Assembly: GCA_003427395.1 (NCBI GenBank)
Contig: BFEA01000061.1
Location: 303,296-332,247, forward strand
Source: Chara braunii
Lineage: Eukaryota > Streptophyta > Charophyceae > Charales > Characeae
Reading direction: 5' to 3'
Length of the DNA: 28,952 nt
Of the stretch, positions 18,910 through 27,263 are shown in pieces. Both the position numbers and the translations under genes were made by a program. Position 1 is the stretch's first letter. The number at the start of each line of letters is the position of its first letter. Under the pieces are notes generated by a model, which did not search any database, had not been told where the DNA came from, and was given only the letters and a program-made list of their open reading frames with translations.

Positions 18910-20107
18910 TTAGGGTGGGCACAATGCTTGCTGGGGGCCACAGCCCAGAACGCTTGCATGTCTGTAAGGGCCCCGTGAGGGCTCAAGCCTTGCACAAGGC
19001 TGTCACCCTTTAAAAAAAAAAAAAAAAGATGCCCAGATCGGATGGCAGGAACAGGTCCATAGACCGGACGGCAGGAACGGGTCCGTACTCTCCAAGTCTA
19101 AACCCCTGCTAGTACCAAATGAAGCATTTATCTATTGATGATTTATTTCTCTATTTCTGTGTGTCATCCTTGGGGCGGTCGGAGAAAGCCATACCCATGG
19201 CGTGCTTGCACTTCTTGATTTGGTGAAGTTTTCAACCTGCACAAATCTGCAATAAGTATAACTTTGCAGTGTGACTGCTCCCTTGAGTGTGATTATGTGC
19301 ATGTCTTACCTCAATCAACTGCATCCTTGTGAAGGGGCCATGCTTTTTTTTTTCCTTTTTCTTTTTCTTTTTCTTTTTCTTTTTCTTTTTCTTTTTGAAC
19401 TTCAGACGGGGCACCTACACTGGAGGGTGATCAGAGTATCCACCCAGCGGCCTGGACCCATTAGCCAAGTATTCTACCACTTCGTTCAGGATTTCGATCA
19501 CGAGTGGCATCGAGTGACACAGTACGGCTGTCGAATAGATCGGATCTCGACGGGCTGGTAGTTTCCGAGCGGGACTGTAAAGATGCCCACCTCCCGTCCG
19601 ATGAGATGCGTCAAAAAAAAAAAAAAAAAAGTTGGACTACCTTGGACATGATAGCTCGTGGCTTTGCGTGGGCGGGACGTCTGGATTTTATGGGCTCTAA
19701 AGGGGGGGGATTGATTTCCAGACTTCGTTTTTTTTTTTTTTGGCTCTGAGAAATAGAACTTGAAATGTGAAATTCAGATATCGTGGTGGATCTGACAGGA
19801 ACGCTTCCGCGTCTGTCGGATGGCCTGTTAGAGGCATCATGAGATACATGGGGATGAATGTATCCCTATAGCCATTACTTGTTCATCCTCGTGGCTGTGT
19901 TCGTGGACACATTTTATTGCCACGGTACATCAGTATGAAGACTTACGTGAAGGAGATCGTACCAACCCATGAATTTGGGTGCACAGCTGTTCTTCATAGT
20001 TTTATGTGCTATTTCAATTCATTTTAAATAAAAAAACGATCCATTCATGCAAATAAAAAATCACTTTGTATTTTCCAAAAAACCATAAAATTGCGTCACA
20101 CATCATA
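18910..20107. other. No gene; A-tailed fragments
   Basis: Contains several A or T runs that look like retroelement tails: A17 at 19012-19027, (CTTTTT)n at 19343-19396, A18 at 19612-19630 and T14 at 19728-19741. A 24-bp pair around CGGAYGGCAGGAACRGGTCC (19039, 19064) is tandemly repeated. No coding sequence is recognised. Confidence 0.5.
19343..19460 (-). mobile_element. Retroelement 3' end with AAAAAG tail
   Basis: A (CTTTTT)n tract (an AAAAAG tail on the minus strand) is followed by TTCAGACGGGGCACCTACAC, TGGAGGGTGATCAGAG. The same words follow the T tract at 24886-25042. The tail unit AAAAAG is also that of LINE copy B. The body beyond about 19460 is not recognisable. Confidence 0.6.
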
Positions 20108-20139
20108 GAATACTTCGCTAGGTCCTTCGGGATATCCGT

Positions 20140-20171
<32 letters not shown>

Positions 20172-20224
20172 GGCCCCTGCGCAAGGATGACACGCATAAA
20201 TCGAGAAATGGAATACTTCGCTAG
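20108..20224. repeat. 14-bp target-site duplication around the U6 copy
   Basis: GAATACTTCGCTAG at 20108-20121 and 20211-20224 is identical, and the bases next to it differ (A/G before, G/T after), so the duplication is exactly 14 bp. This length is typical of LINE-type target-primed insertion. There is no A-tail between the U6 sequence and the right copy. Confidence 0.92.
20122..20210 (+). ncRNA. U6: U6 snRNA retrocopy, 3'-truncated, between 14-bp direct repeats
   Basis: The sequence starts GTCCTTCGGGATATCCG and contains the invariant U6 core: ACAGAGA (20155-20161), the AGC triad (20167-20169) and the CCTGCGCAAGGATGACACGC internal stem-loop. It ends AAATCGAGAAATG, the plant-type 3' region, about a dozen bases short of the usual end, with no T-run terminator. 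GAATACTTCGCTAG occurs directly before it (20108-20121) and directly after it (20211-20224), a target-site duplication. No upstream sequence element or properly placed TATA box was seen. U6 forms the catalytic core of the spliceosome; this copy is most likely a LINE-mobilised pseudogene. Confidence 0.93.
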
Positions 20225-20480
20225 TGGGTCCTGGCCCCAGGGGCTAAGTCCCACTACAGACGTTTTAATCGGTAGCAGTTCTGTTTTCAATCATGTGTGG
20301 CCGTAGGTGACACACACTGTCCGTTGACGCAGGGCAATCTGAACGGCAACGGTGATTTTCATTTGAAGGGCCTCTAACCTCGGCGTCCCCTCCAATGACA
20401 TCGTCGGACACTTTGATTTATGTTTCTTTTTTCCTTATATTTGGACGTGTATTGAAGTTGCAAAATTACCCACAGTCCCA

Positions 20481-20910
20481 GGGGGGGGGGGCGATATTGC
20501 AACTCCACAAAAAGCCTTTGGGAAAACAAAAATTGGGAGGAAAGGGCCGTCCATCACAACTTCCATGCATCGTTCGTGCTTCTGACAGTTGTATGTCCAC
20601 GGATGAAGGAAGGTTTGTGGCCTCGGTGCACAGGCCGGTATGTGGCCTTAGGTGAGAGAGAAAACGGGGGGGGGGGCGGGGGGAAGGGGGGGTGGGGGGG
20701 GTTGGAGGGCGATATTGCAAATCCACAAAAAGCCTTTGGGGGGGGGGGGGGCGATATTGCAACTCCACAAAAAGCCTTTTCGAAAACAAAAATTGGGAGG
20801 AAAGGGCCGTCCATCACAACTTCCATGCATCGTTCGTGCTTCTGACAGTTGTATGTCCACGGATGAAGGAAGGTTTGTGGCCTCGGTGCACAGGCCGGTA
20901 TGTGGCCTCT
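20481..20910 (+). repeat. Tandem repeat with G-run spacers (~260-bp period)
   Basis: CGATATTGCAACTCCACAAAAAGCC starts at 20492, 20710 (one mismatch, truncated) and 20752, each preceded by a G-rich run. The full units at 20492-20650 and 20752-20910 are nearly identical for about 160 bases. Between them lies a G-rich stretch with several runs of 6-10 G. Whether the copies are real or a collapsed/expanded assembly region is uncertain. Confidence 0.8.
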
Positions 20911-20945
20911 TTTCGCAGCACGTACATGACTGATGCCCACAAAAC

Positions 20946-20983
20946 CTGTCTCTTATACACATCTAGATGTGTATAAGAGACAG
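20946..20983. other. Nextera mate-pair junction adapter (complete)
   Basis: The full 38-nt junction (19-bp mosaic end plus its reverse complement) is present. The 53 bases before it (20893-20945) reappear right after it (20984-21036), so one copy is a read-derived artefact and the true sequence should run straight through. Confidence 0.98.
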
Positions 20984-21119
20984 GGCCGGTATGTGGCCTC
21001 TTTTCGCAGCACGTACATGACTGATGCCCACAAAACAGGCCACATGCATATCTGGCGGAGGCCACACTTTATTCGGAAAAAGGTTTGATGGGGACCGCAA
21101 GCAGCCATGAACAGCGGGT

Positions 21120-21540
21120 CCACAGCCTCGTCCATGGACTGGCCATCACTAGACTCCTGAACATGTTCAACCATCGTTCAAGAGTTGTCATACTCTTGAA
21201 ATGCCCGATAGTGCAGTTGCGGTGGCTGGCTGCACTTCCGCTAAACTCTTCAACTCTTGAAGGTTAGGAAGCACTACGCGACACAAACTGGGTTGGAAAA
21301 AAAAAAAAAAAAAAAAAAAAAAAAACAAAAAAAAACACTACATGACGCAGCCATGAAGGTTTGTCCACCCAGACTCCAGGTACACTCTCGAAAAACAATG
21401 GGGCGCGTAGGGTCCTATCCACATCCCTTGAAAAAAATGAACTTGCAAACTCGCACAGTCGCACTCTTGAAAATCGTCAAGAGTGACACTCGGGACTGAC
21501 CTCTAACAGCGCTTGCAAAAAAAATATCAAGAGTGCCTTT
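21120..21540. other. Region with repeated ACTCTTGAA/TTCAAGAGT words
   Basis: At least seven copies of ACTCTTGAA or close variants lie here in both orientations (about 21178, 21192, 21251, 21386, 21462, 21476, 21527), interrupted by a T/A tract at 21296-21334. The same word forms the inner part of the TIRs of the element at 26086. This may be a decayed larger member of that group, but clear terminal repeats were not found. Confidence 0.4.
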
Positions 21541-21803
21541 CTTTAGTTAGTGCAGCGATGAGAGGAGGAGAGGAGACAGACGCGGCACCGTTCTGACGCC
21601 AGGAAGCGACACCTGTAAAGCAACGAGGCTTCATGAGATAATCATATACATAGTGCTCTCATGCCTCACAAGGCCACAGGCCTCGCACGGAGATCAGATC
21701 CATAGCAGCTATGGATCCTCACAGAAACATGGCAAAATCCTCGACCGGTTTCGTTGGCTTGCCTCCCAACTCATCAGGAGGTGCTTCAGTTTCAGAGGAA
21801 TAG
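21541..21803. other. No recognisable gene
   Basis: Short unannotated stretch with no domain or repeat boundary recognised; it leads into the duplicated bases before the third adapter. Confidence 0.4.
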
Positions 21804-21829
21804 GGCCTTGCCTTGCCCCTGTATAAGGG

Positions 21830-21867
21830 CTGTCTCTTATACACATCTAGATGTGTATAAGAGACAG
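21830..21867. other. Nextera mate-pair junction adapter (complete)
   Basis: Same 38-nt junction as at 20946. The 26 bases before it (21804-21829) recur after it (21882-21907 region), again showing that sequence on one side is a mate-pair artefact. Confidence 0.98.
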
Positions 21868-21903
21868 GTTTTGACTTCCTGGCCTTGCCTTGCCCCTGTA
21901 TAA

Positions 21904-22468
21904 GGGCCTCGCCACACAGGCTGTCGAAAGTCGAGAATTTTCGACAGCTGTCAGGAAATTTTCGACAGCCCGACTTTCGACAGTTTCCCCCCCCTTCGCC
22001 ACACAGGCTGTCGAGGGGAGAGGCTGTCGAAAGTCGTGAAGCGCAACTCGGTTTTCGACAGCTGCTGTGTGGCGAAGGAGGTCGCCTGTCGGGAGTTGTT
22101 ACGCCGACGCGTTTCACGATGGACACGGCGATGAAACAGGGCCAGATACACCACCACACAAAAAAAAGTCGAAGCCATTTTCGACAGCCACTGTCGAAGA
22201 CACAACTTCACACAAGGACAAAAACGGCACGCATGTCAGGGATTTGTCCCTGACAATGGGAAATGGGAGGCATTTCTCGACAGGACGGCGGCGCACGGTC
22301 GAATATCCTTGAGCTGCAGGCGGGAGGAGACGAGAGTTTCAACACGGCTGTCGAAACCACAAACCTGACACATGTCGAAAAATTTTTGAAAAGGATTTCG
22401 TCGACAGCCTATGTGGCGGTGCAAAACTGTCGAAAATTGTGGTTTCGACAGCCTGTGTGGCGAGCCTC
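21904..22468. mobile_element. Non-autonomous TIR element with 15 TGTCGA motifs, TAA duplication
   Basis: The terminal inverted repeats are GGGCCTCGCCACACAGG on the left and, read inward, GAGGCTCGCCACACAGG on the right, both continuing CTGTCGAAA. TAA flanks each end (21901-21903, 22469-22471). TGTCGA or its complement TCGACA, usually as CTGTCGAAA/TTTCGACAG, occurs 15 times in both orientations. Sub-terminal copies of CGCCACACAGGCTGTCGA (about 22007) and its inverse (about 22058) lie inside. No protein is encoded. TSD and ends suggest a PIF/Harbinger-type element moved in trans. Confidence 0.75.
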
Positions 22469-22471
22469 TAA

Positions 22472-23833
22472 GTAGTGAGCTAACCTCTCTTGTGTCCTGC
22501 ACTTAGAACAATCTTCTGTTCCGTAGGATTCCGATTGCCTACCTCTCCTTCGCGGTTGCCATGCATTAGGTCGAGCAATACGACCCGGTTCCGGTGTTCA
22601 GCACGATAGTCCGCAAATCCGAGTCCAGTTCGTTGAGGTATCGTCATTTCCCCCGTTTTTCCCGTTCTGAATGCATTCATAATCAGCTCAGCATGCATTC
22701 ATAATCAGCTCAGTAGTTGCTCGCCCTGTACCGCTTAATCATACCCGTCATCAATTCCATCCTACTTTTCTTGCTTATATGAACAAACCCTGTAAACACC
22801 TTTAAATTCAGAAGTACTTAACATCTTGAAACCTTGTGCCGTTACTCTGCTCACCTCCAACTTTGTACGTGCCGGGACGGGACATCTCACAAATTCGACC
22901 CAAAATTTGGCATTAACGCCCGACATTCACTGTGATTCTATCCCTACTTTGCCCACGGGAATCTACGGGGATCTCCGGACCAGTCCAGTCTGCGACCAGT
23001 CTGAAAAGACCAAAAACCCTATGGTTCAAAAAAAAAAAAAAAAAAAAAAAAACTCTACATACCCTGGTGTCAGTTCCTAAGAATACTACACCGTTACTCT
23101 TCGTCGGCAGGCATGCCTTCTGGAGCTAAAAACGTGAAAAATAAAATGAAAACTGAAAACTGAAAACGAAAACGAAAACGAAAAACAAAAAACGAAAAAT
23201 CAGGGGGCTGTCCAAAACCCCAGCCGGTATTCACCCATACACGCCAGTCGTAACACTACCTGGTCCAGCCTTCTGCCACAGCTCCCGGACCATGGTGTGA
23301 AACGAGTCAAAAACTGACTCTCACTCTGGCGACATTTTCGACATTTTCGAGAGTGAGTCTGACAGCTCTCGACTACTAGGTTTTGGGCATCCCGTGTGGC
23401 AAGAGTTCATGCGCAGAAGTTTCAAGCGTAGGGCAGCAAGGCCCATTTTCTTCTTTCTCAAACTTTTGGAGAACGTTAATATCTGAAAATGACAGAGAAA
23501 ATGGTTTTCGCTTTTTTTTGTTTTTAAGCAATCAAAACAGCAATCCGAGTTGACTGGAGAAGGAAGGCGAGAAGCGGGCAATGGCAGCAGAAGACAAATG
23601 GAGTGGTTCAGGCGGACGTGAGCTAGACAAGAGCAACTGGCATCAGTTCATCCGATTACAGGACTCAGGTTATCAAAATGGATCCTCGAATTACATAATA
23701 CAGGTACTTAAGAGCCAGGAAGGGAGAAAGGTAGGCATCCTGCATCTGTTGGGTGACGTGAAGTAAACCAGTAGGAACAGCGAAAGAAGTTGCACAGACC
23801 AAGTACCAGGACACTTGATTCCTTAGAGCCTCA
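22472..23833. other. No recognised gene; A-tailed fragments
   Basis: Contains a 22-bp tandem pair (22671-22713), an A24 tract ending a possible plus-strand retroelement (to about 23052) and a (GAAAAC)n tract near 23130-23200. A 61-codon frame at 23581-23766 has a good start context (GGGCAATGGC), reads DKWSGSGGRELDKSNWHQF and is followed by a GT that could be a donor site; it vaguely resembles the start of a copia-type gag, but this is not enough to call a gene. Confidence 0.35.
22671..22713 (+). repeat. 22-bp tandem duplication
   Basis: ATGCATTCATAATCAGCTCA followed by GC is repeated directly at 22671 and 22693. Two units only. Confidence 0.9.
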
Positions 23834-24352
23834 GGGCATACTCACACGAGAACCAAAAGACCCAAAACCCCAAAATTTGAGTCATTTTTCGGGTCACACT
23901 GGAGAGGCTCGCTACCCAAATGCCTCAAACAGTTACCCTTCTGCCAGTGCCCTGCGGGGCCGAGGCGGACCCTTTTTGAGACCACCTCCGGAGGTGGTCT
24001 CAAATGACCTTTCGTTGTTTTTTTTCTATGTTCGCGAATTGAAGAGAATCGTAGACGAAGAAGACAGCCCGCCAAACAACTGAAAGTGCGACCAGGAACA
24101 TTTACCTTGTCGCAAAGGCCCATGCGTTATACTGGCGTGAAAAAAAAAAACTACAAACATTTGCATCTTGTTGTTTGGTCCTCCCCCCGTGTGACTGGGC
24201 GCACTTGCCCTGAGTGCAAACTGTCAGGGCCGCGACTTCGTCCTTTCTGGACTAGGTCCGCCCGTGTGACCACGCAGGGACCAAATGCCTCAAAAAACAC
24301 GAACCAAATGCCTCAAATTTTCGAGACTTTTGGTCCCCGTGTGAGTATAACC
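23834..24352. mobile_element. Non-autonomous TIR element, TCA duplication
   Basis: The left end is GGGCATACTCACACGAGAAC and the right end, read inward, is GGTTATACTCACACGGGGAC; both continue CAAAAG. TCA flanks each end (23831-23833, 24353-24355). CCAAATGCCTCAAA is present three times inside (23926, 24281, 24304). A perfect 30-bp palindrome sits at 23975-24004. No coding sequence. The left end equals the solo end at 6186. Confidence 0.72.
23975..24004. repeat. Perfect 30-bp palindrome
   Basis: TTTGAGACCACCTCC is followed without spacer by its exact reverse complement. It lies inside the 23834 TIR element, off-centre. On RNA it would form a 13-14 bp hairpin. Confidence 0.95.
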
Positions 24353-24885
24353 TCAGTGGACTGTTTAGGAGAGTGTTAAGATAGGCGGACAATGTCCAAT
24401 GGGCCGCTTTAGTCCCAGAGGCCGCTTTAGGCCAATAGTTTGGAGAGAGAGAATAAGAGTCACCAAGTTTAACTTTTGGAGTGATAGAACGCAGGCACAA
24501 CTGGACAGAATACAGATAGAGTCGAACAGAAGGGAGATAATAGGGGAGGAACAGTACCAACTGGACTAATAACTGGATACCTACGCTGGAGGTGGAGTAA
24601 ACAGTAGAGACAGGAAAGTTAAGACATTGGGAGGAAGGAAAATATATTATTTGTATCTGTTGACAGGGAAGTCGAAGTTCCTCAGTCTGAAGACTGTAAG
24701 CTAAACTGGCTGTTGCTGCCAGGATAACTCCGGGTAGAATTGTGAGGTCCCGGGCCTCGTTTAAATACTTCGGAATATAATGGTTCAGTGCTTTGAGAAA
24801 ACAAAAACATCTGTAGTGGGACCTAGCCGAACGGTAGGGTCCAGTGTTGAAGGCTCTAATGTAGTGGGTGGGTATTTTTTCCCGT
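24353..24885. other. No recognisable gene
   Basis: Purine-rich sequence without domains. Near the right end (24825-24870) GGTAGGGTCCAGTGTTGAAG repeats, in degraded form, part of the retroelement tail that follows. Confidence 0.4.
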
Positions 24886-25042
24886 TTTTTTTTTTTTTTT
24901 TTTTTTTTTTTTCAATTTCAGTTGGGGCACCTACACTGAGGGTGATAAGAGGGTCCCCCCAAGGTAGGGTCCGGTGTTGAAGGCTCCAATCTATCGGGTG
25001 GGGAGCAAGACCTGCTGGAAATCGGGTCTGGCATCCCAACAT
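24886..25042 (-). mobile_element. Retroelement 3' end with A-tail
   Basis: Read on the minus strand: GGGATGCCAGACCCGATTTC, CAGCAGGTCTTGCTCCCCACC, GATTGGAGCC, CTTATCACCCTCAGTGTAGG, then an A-tail of 27 bases (24886-24912 on this strand as T). The complete order of the 3'-end family is preserved, making it a good reference copy. No coding sequence is attached on its 5' side. Confidence 0.75.
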
Positions 25043-25095
25043 AATCAGCAGTTTGTCAGATAAGCAAGTTTGAGCTTCTGAAGACAGCTGCTTTA

Positions 25096-25743
25096 GGGCC
25101 TTGCCACACTGCTCCCTATTCCCACATGAAATTTTCGGACTGCTCTCGAACAACAGGAGTCCAGAAAACCCCTCGGAGAGCGCCCTTCACCATACCGCGC
25201 TCTCAAATCCAGGTGCAGGCACGCGCTCTCCAATGAACCAGACAAAATCCGAGAAAAAACACTTGTCCTCTGTGCGGTTGCCGCAGGGTGCTCTTGAACA
25301 TCAGGAGTCCAGAAAACCCGTCCGTCCAGAAAACCCGTCCGAGAGAGCCCTCTGCCATACTACACTCTCAAATCCAGGCGCAGGCAGGCGCTCTCCAAAG
25401 AAAGTAGACGGAATCTGACAAAAGCCACTTCTCCTTCGTGCGGTTGGTTGCCTCAGGATTCTCGGGCCAAAACCGGGCTTACTTCGGAGGCATAGTAGGG
25501 GTCCCCTCAGGATTCTCGGGCCAAAACCGGGCTTACTTCGGAGGCATAGTAGGGGTCCCGATGAACCACTCGCGCTCCCAGGTCTCCCAAATCAAAACCG
25601 GGCTTACCTCCAACGTCTCCCAAATTCCCCCTACTGCAGGCGGGCACACTGTCGCATTACGGGAATGCTGTTGGGGCAGCCCTTCTGACAGCTACCAAGT
25701 CCTTTTCGTGAGGGAGATCTGTAGAGTTTGGTGGGGCTATGCC
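25096..25743. mobile_element. Probable TIR element with internal tandem repeats
   Basis: The left end GGGCCTTGCCACACTGCTCC preceded by TTA matches the shared terminal module. A candidate right end near 25743, read inward, is GGCATAGCCCCACCAAACTC, followed by TCA, so the target duplication does not match and the right boundary is uncertain. Inside are two diverged ~140-bp units beginning with AGGAGTCCAGAAAACCC (25154, 25303) and a 54-bp tandem pair. No protein is encoded. Confidence 0.4.
25451..25558 (+). repeat. 54-bp tandem duplication
   Basis: CCTCAGGATTCTCGGGCCAA through GTAGGGGTCC occurs at 25451 and again at 25505 with almost no differences. A third, partial copy (AAAACCGGGCTTACCTCC) follows near 25594. 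Confidence 0.92.
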
Positions 25744-25755
25744 TCACCCTCGAAA

Positions 25756-25757
<2 letters not shown>

Positions 25758-25787
<30 letters not shown>

Positions 25788-26009
25788 CCTCTTACAAAAA
25801 GACTGAGCGCATTATACTGAGCACACAAATGAGAAGCCAGGAATCGTCTACAAACAACCCCGAGGCTGAAGACCTTACCGATACCAGCTGGGAGGATCCA
25901 GCTGACTATCTCAGTTGGTTGGCATCAAGAGTGCCACAGGCGGCCATGGGGATTGAACCCACAACCTCCTGAATGCCACTTGCGTGCCTAACCAATTGAG
26001 CTACTCCCA
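25758..26009 (-). mobile_element. tRNA-derived SINE with 30-nt A-tail
   Basis: On the minus strand the element starts GGGAGTAGCTCAATTGGTTA with an A box (TAGCTCAATTGG) and, 40 bases later, a B box (GGTTCAATCCC) inside a pairable T arm (GTGGG, TTCAATC, CCCAT). The sequence after the T arm does not pair with the start, so this is not a tRNA gene. An unrelated body of about 150 bases follows and the element ends CAGTCTTTTTGTAAGAGG plus 30 A. The internal polymerase III promoter would drive transcription. Its 5' end abuts another T-rich tract (26010-26040), the likely target. Confidence 0.82.
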
Positions 26010-26085
26010 TTTTTTTTCTTTTTTTTTTCTTTTTTTTTTCTACTTCCAATTTTAAAGGATGCCCTGAAGGACTATTATTCAATTA

Positions 26086-26239
26086 GGGCATCGCCACACC
26101 ACTCTCGTGCAAAATGAGAATGAACTTTCCCCTAGAACATGGCCAGATGCACCTACCGCTTTTTTTTTTTTTTTTTTTTTTCTGGCAGCCGACCACATTT
26201 TTGTCGTTTTCACATTTCAAGAGTGGTGTGGTGAGGCGC
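26086..26239. mobile_element. Small MITE, TTA duplication
   Basis: The left end GGGCATCGCCACACCACTCT and the right end, read inward, GCGCCTCACCACACCACTCT match at 16 of 20 positions. TTA flanks both ends exactly (26083-26085, 26240-26242). The 154-bp element contains a T21 tract at about 26160 and has CTTGAAA next to the right TIR. It is the cleanest small member of the TIR group in this window. Confidence 0.75.
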
Positions 26240-26242
26240 TTA

Positions 26243-26876
26243 CACACACTGCTGGTAGTTAGTTGTCTCATAGCAGAAAAATATCACAGGACTATTTTTT
26301 TATTTTTATTTTTAACTACGCTATATTCTTCTCTCAGATCTTTCATCATCTTTCATCATCTTTCAAATTCTTTCAATTCACCTTCACTACCCTACCTACC
26401 TGCCTACCTACCACTACTACTACGGCTTATAAAGACAAGGGACCCCTGCGAACATAGCTTTGTTGTCTCCCTCCAGCCATCAGAGGGGATGCATGTGGCC
26501 TTAGACACTGCTGTTATTCGGTTGGGGGTGGGGGACGATGAAAAGGGAGGCGCAGCTACCTGCCAAAATGCTCGGTCTGTGCGTTAGCCCGACCCCAACC
26601 GGCGGCCCCACCCCATCCTTGACCACCAATATCACCAGACTATCCATACTATCCATCCCTTTGTTTCTTTTTTTTTTTTTCTTTTTTTTTCAAGCTACAG
26701 TCTATTTGTGGGGACCAGCATGACCGGGCCAAGCGTCCCAATCACCAGGATGGATATTTGCATAAACAATAATCTGATGATAAAGAGACACACAAAAAAA
26801 AGGGGGCTTGGCAGAATAGCGGCACAATACACACTATCCATCCTGCAGTATCCTATACCATACAGTTTAGTTATAT
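26243..26876. other. No recognisable gene
   Basis: Pyrimidine-rich sequence with short microsatellites (TTTCATCATC units at about 26340, CCTA/CCTG units near 26390-26411) and T tracts near 26670-26690. No domain or RNA gene was recognised. Confidence 0.4.
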
Positions 26877-27224
26877 ATATTGTCACAATGGAAATCAGAG
26901 CGCAAAGGCGGAAAAAGACAGAACAAGAAAAAGAAAAAGAAGTAAGGAAGGAAAGCCCCACCTGTTCGTCACCTCTTATGTACAAGGCCAGTCACGTGGA
27001 TGACAGGTTGAGCGCTGGCTGCCTATATATATGTGTGTGTGTATACAGATATATTGTCACACTGTGAATCAGAGTGCGAAGGCGAAAAAAAAGCAAAACA
27101 AGGAAAGGAAAAGAAGTAAGGAAGGAAAGCCCCACCTGTTCATCACCTCTTACGTACAAGGCAGCCACGTGGATGACAGGTCCAGTGCTGGCTGCCCATC
27201 CATGTGTGTCACAAGGACCCACTT
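26877..27224 (+). repeat. 174-bp tandem duplication left of the RING-like gene
   Basis: TGTCAC at 26881 and at 27055 start parallel stretches sharing AATCAGAGYGCRAAGGCG, AAGTAAGGAAGGAAAGCCCC, ACCTGTTCRTCACCTCTTAY, GTACAAGGC and CACGTGGATGACAGGT. The second unit continues into the sequence that is also found inverted at 28686-28814. Confidence 0.88.
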
Positions 27225-27263
27225 GTACGCAGCCAAAAGGCAAAGAGGTAAAGAAAAGGAGGA
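27135..27263 (+). repeat. Left arm of ~130-bp inverted repeat
   Basis: From CCTGTTCATCACCTCTTACG to AAAGAAAAGGAGG this matches the reverse complement of 28686-28814 along its whole length, about four bases in five. Shared blocks include GTACAAGGC, CACGTGGATG, GACCCACTTG and AGCCAAAAGGCAAAGAGG. It points inward to the gene between. Confidence 0.85.

Noticed and set aside
20122-20210. A functional U6 gene
   Set aside because: The 3' end and T-run terminator are missing, no upstream element was seen and exact direct repeats flank the copy, which fits a retrocopy better.
20648-21174. Open frames ending or starting with peptides such as VSYTHLDVYKRQ and CLLYTSRCV
   Set aside because: These peptides are translations of the Nextera junction adapter and not biological.
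21904-22468. A CRISPR-like array (regular short repeats)
   Set aside because: The repeats are only 6-9 bases, occur in both orientations and have irregular spacing; the host appears eukaryotic.
23581-23766. Start of a copia-type gag gene
   Set aside because: Only 61 codons with vague similarity; no LTR, protease, integrase or RT nearby.
25930-26010. A tRNA gene on the minus strand
   Set aside because: A and B boxes and a T arm are present, but the sequence after the T arm does not pair with the 5' end and an A-tailed body follows, so it is the head of a SINE.
26695-26985. Hydrophobic minus-strand frame as a membrane protein
   Set aside because: It runs over purine-rich repeat DNA that necessarily translates into Phe/Leu/Ser on the other strand; the 174-bp duplication explains the similar frame at 26992-27387.
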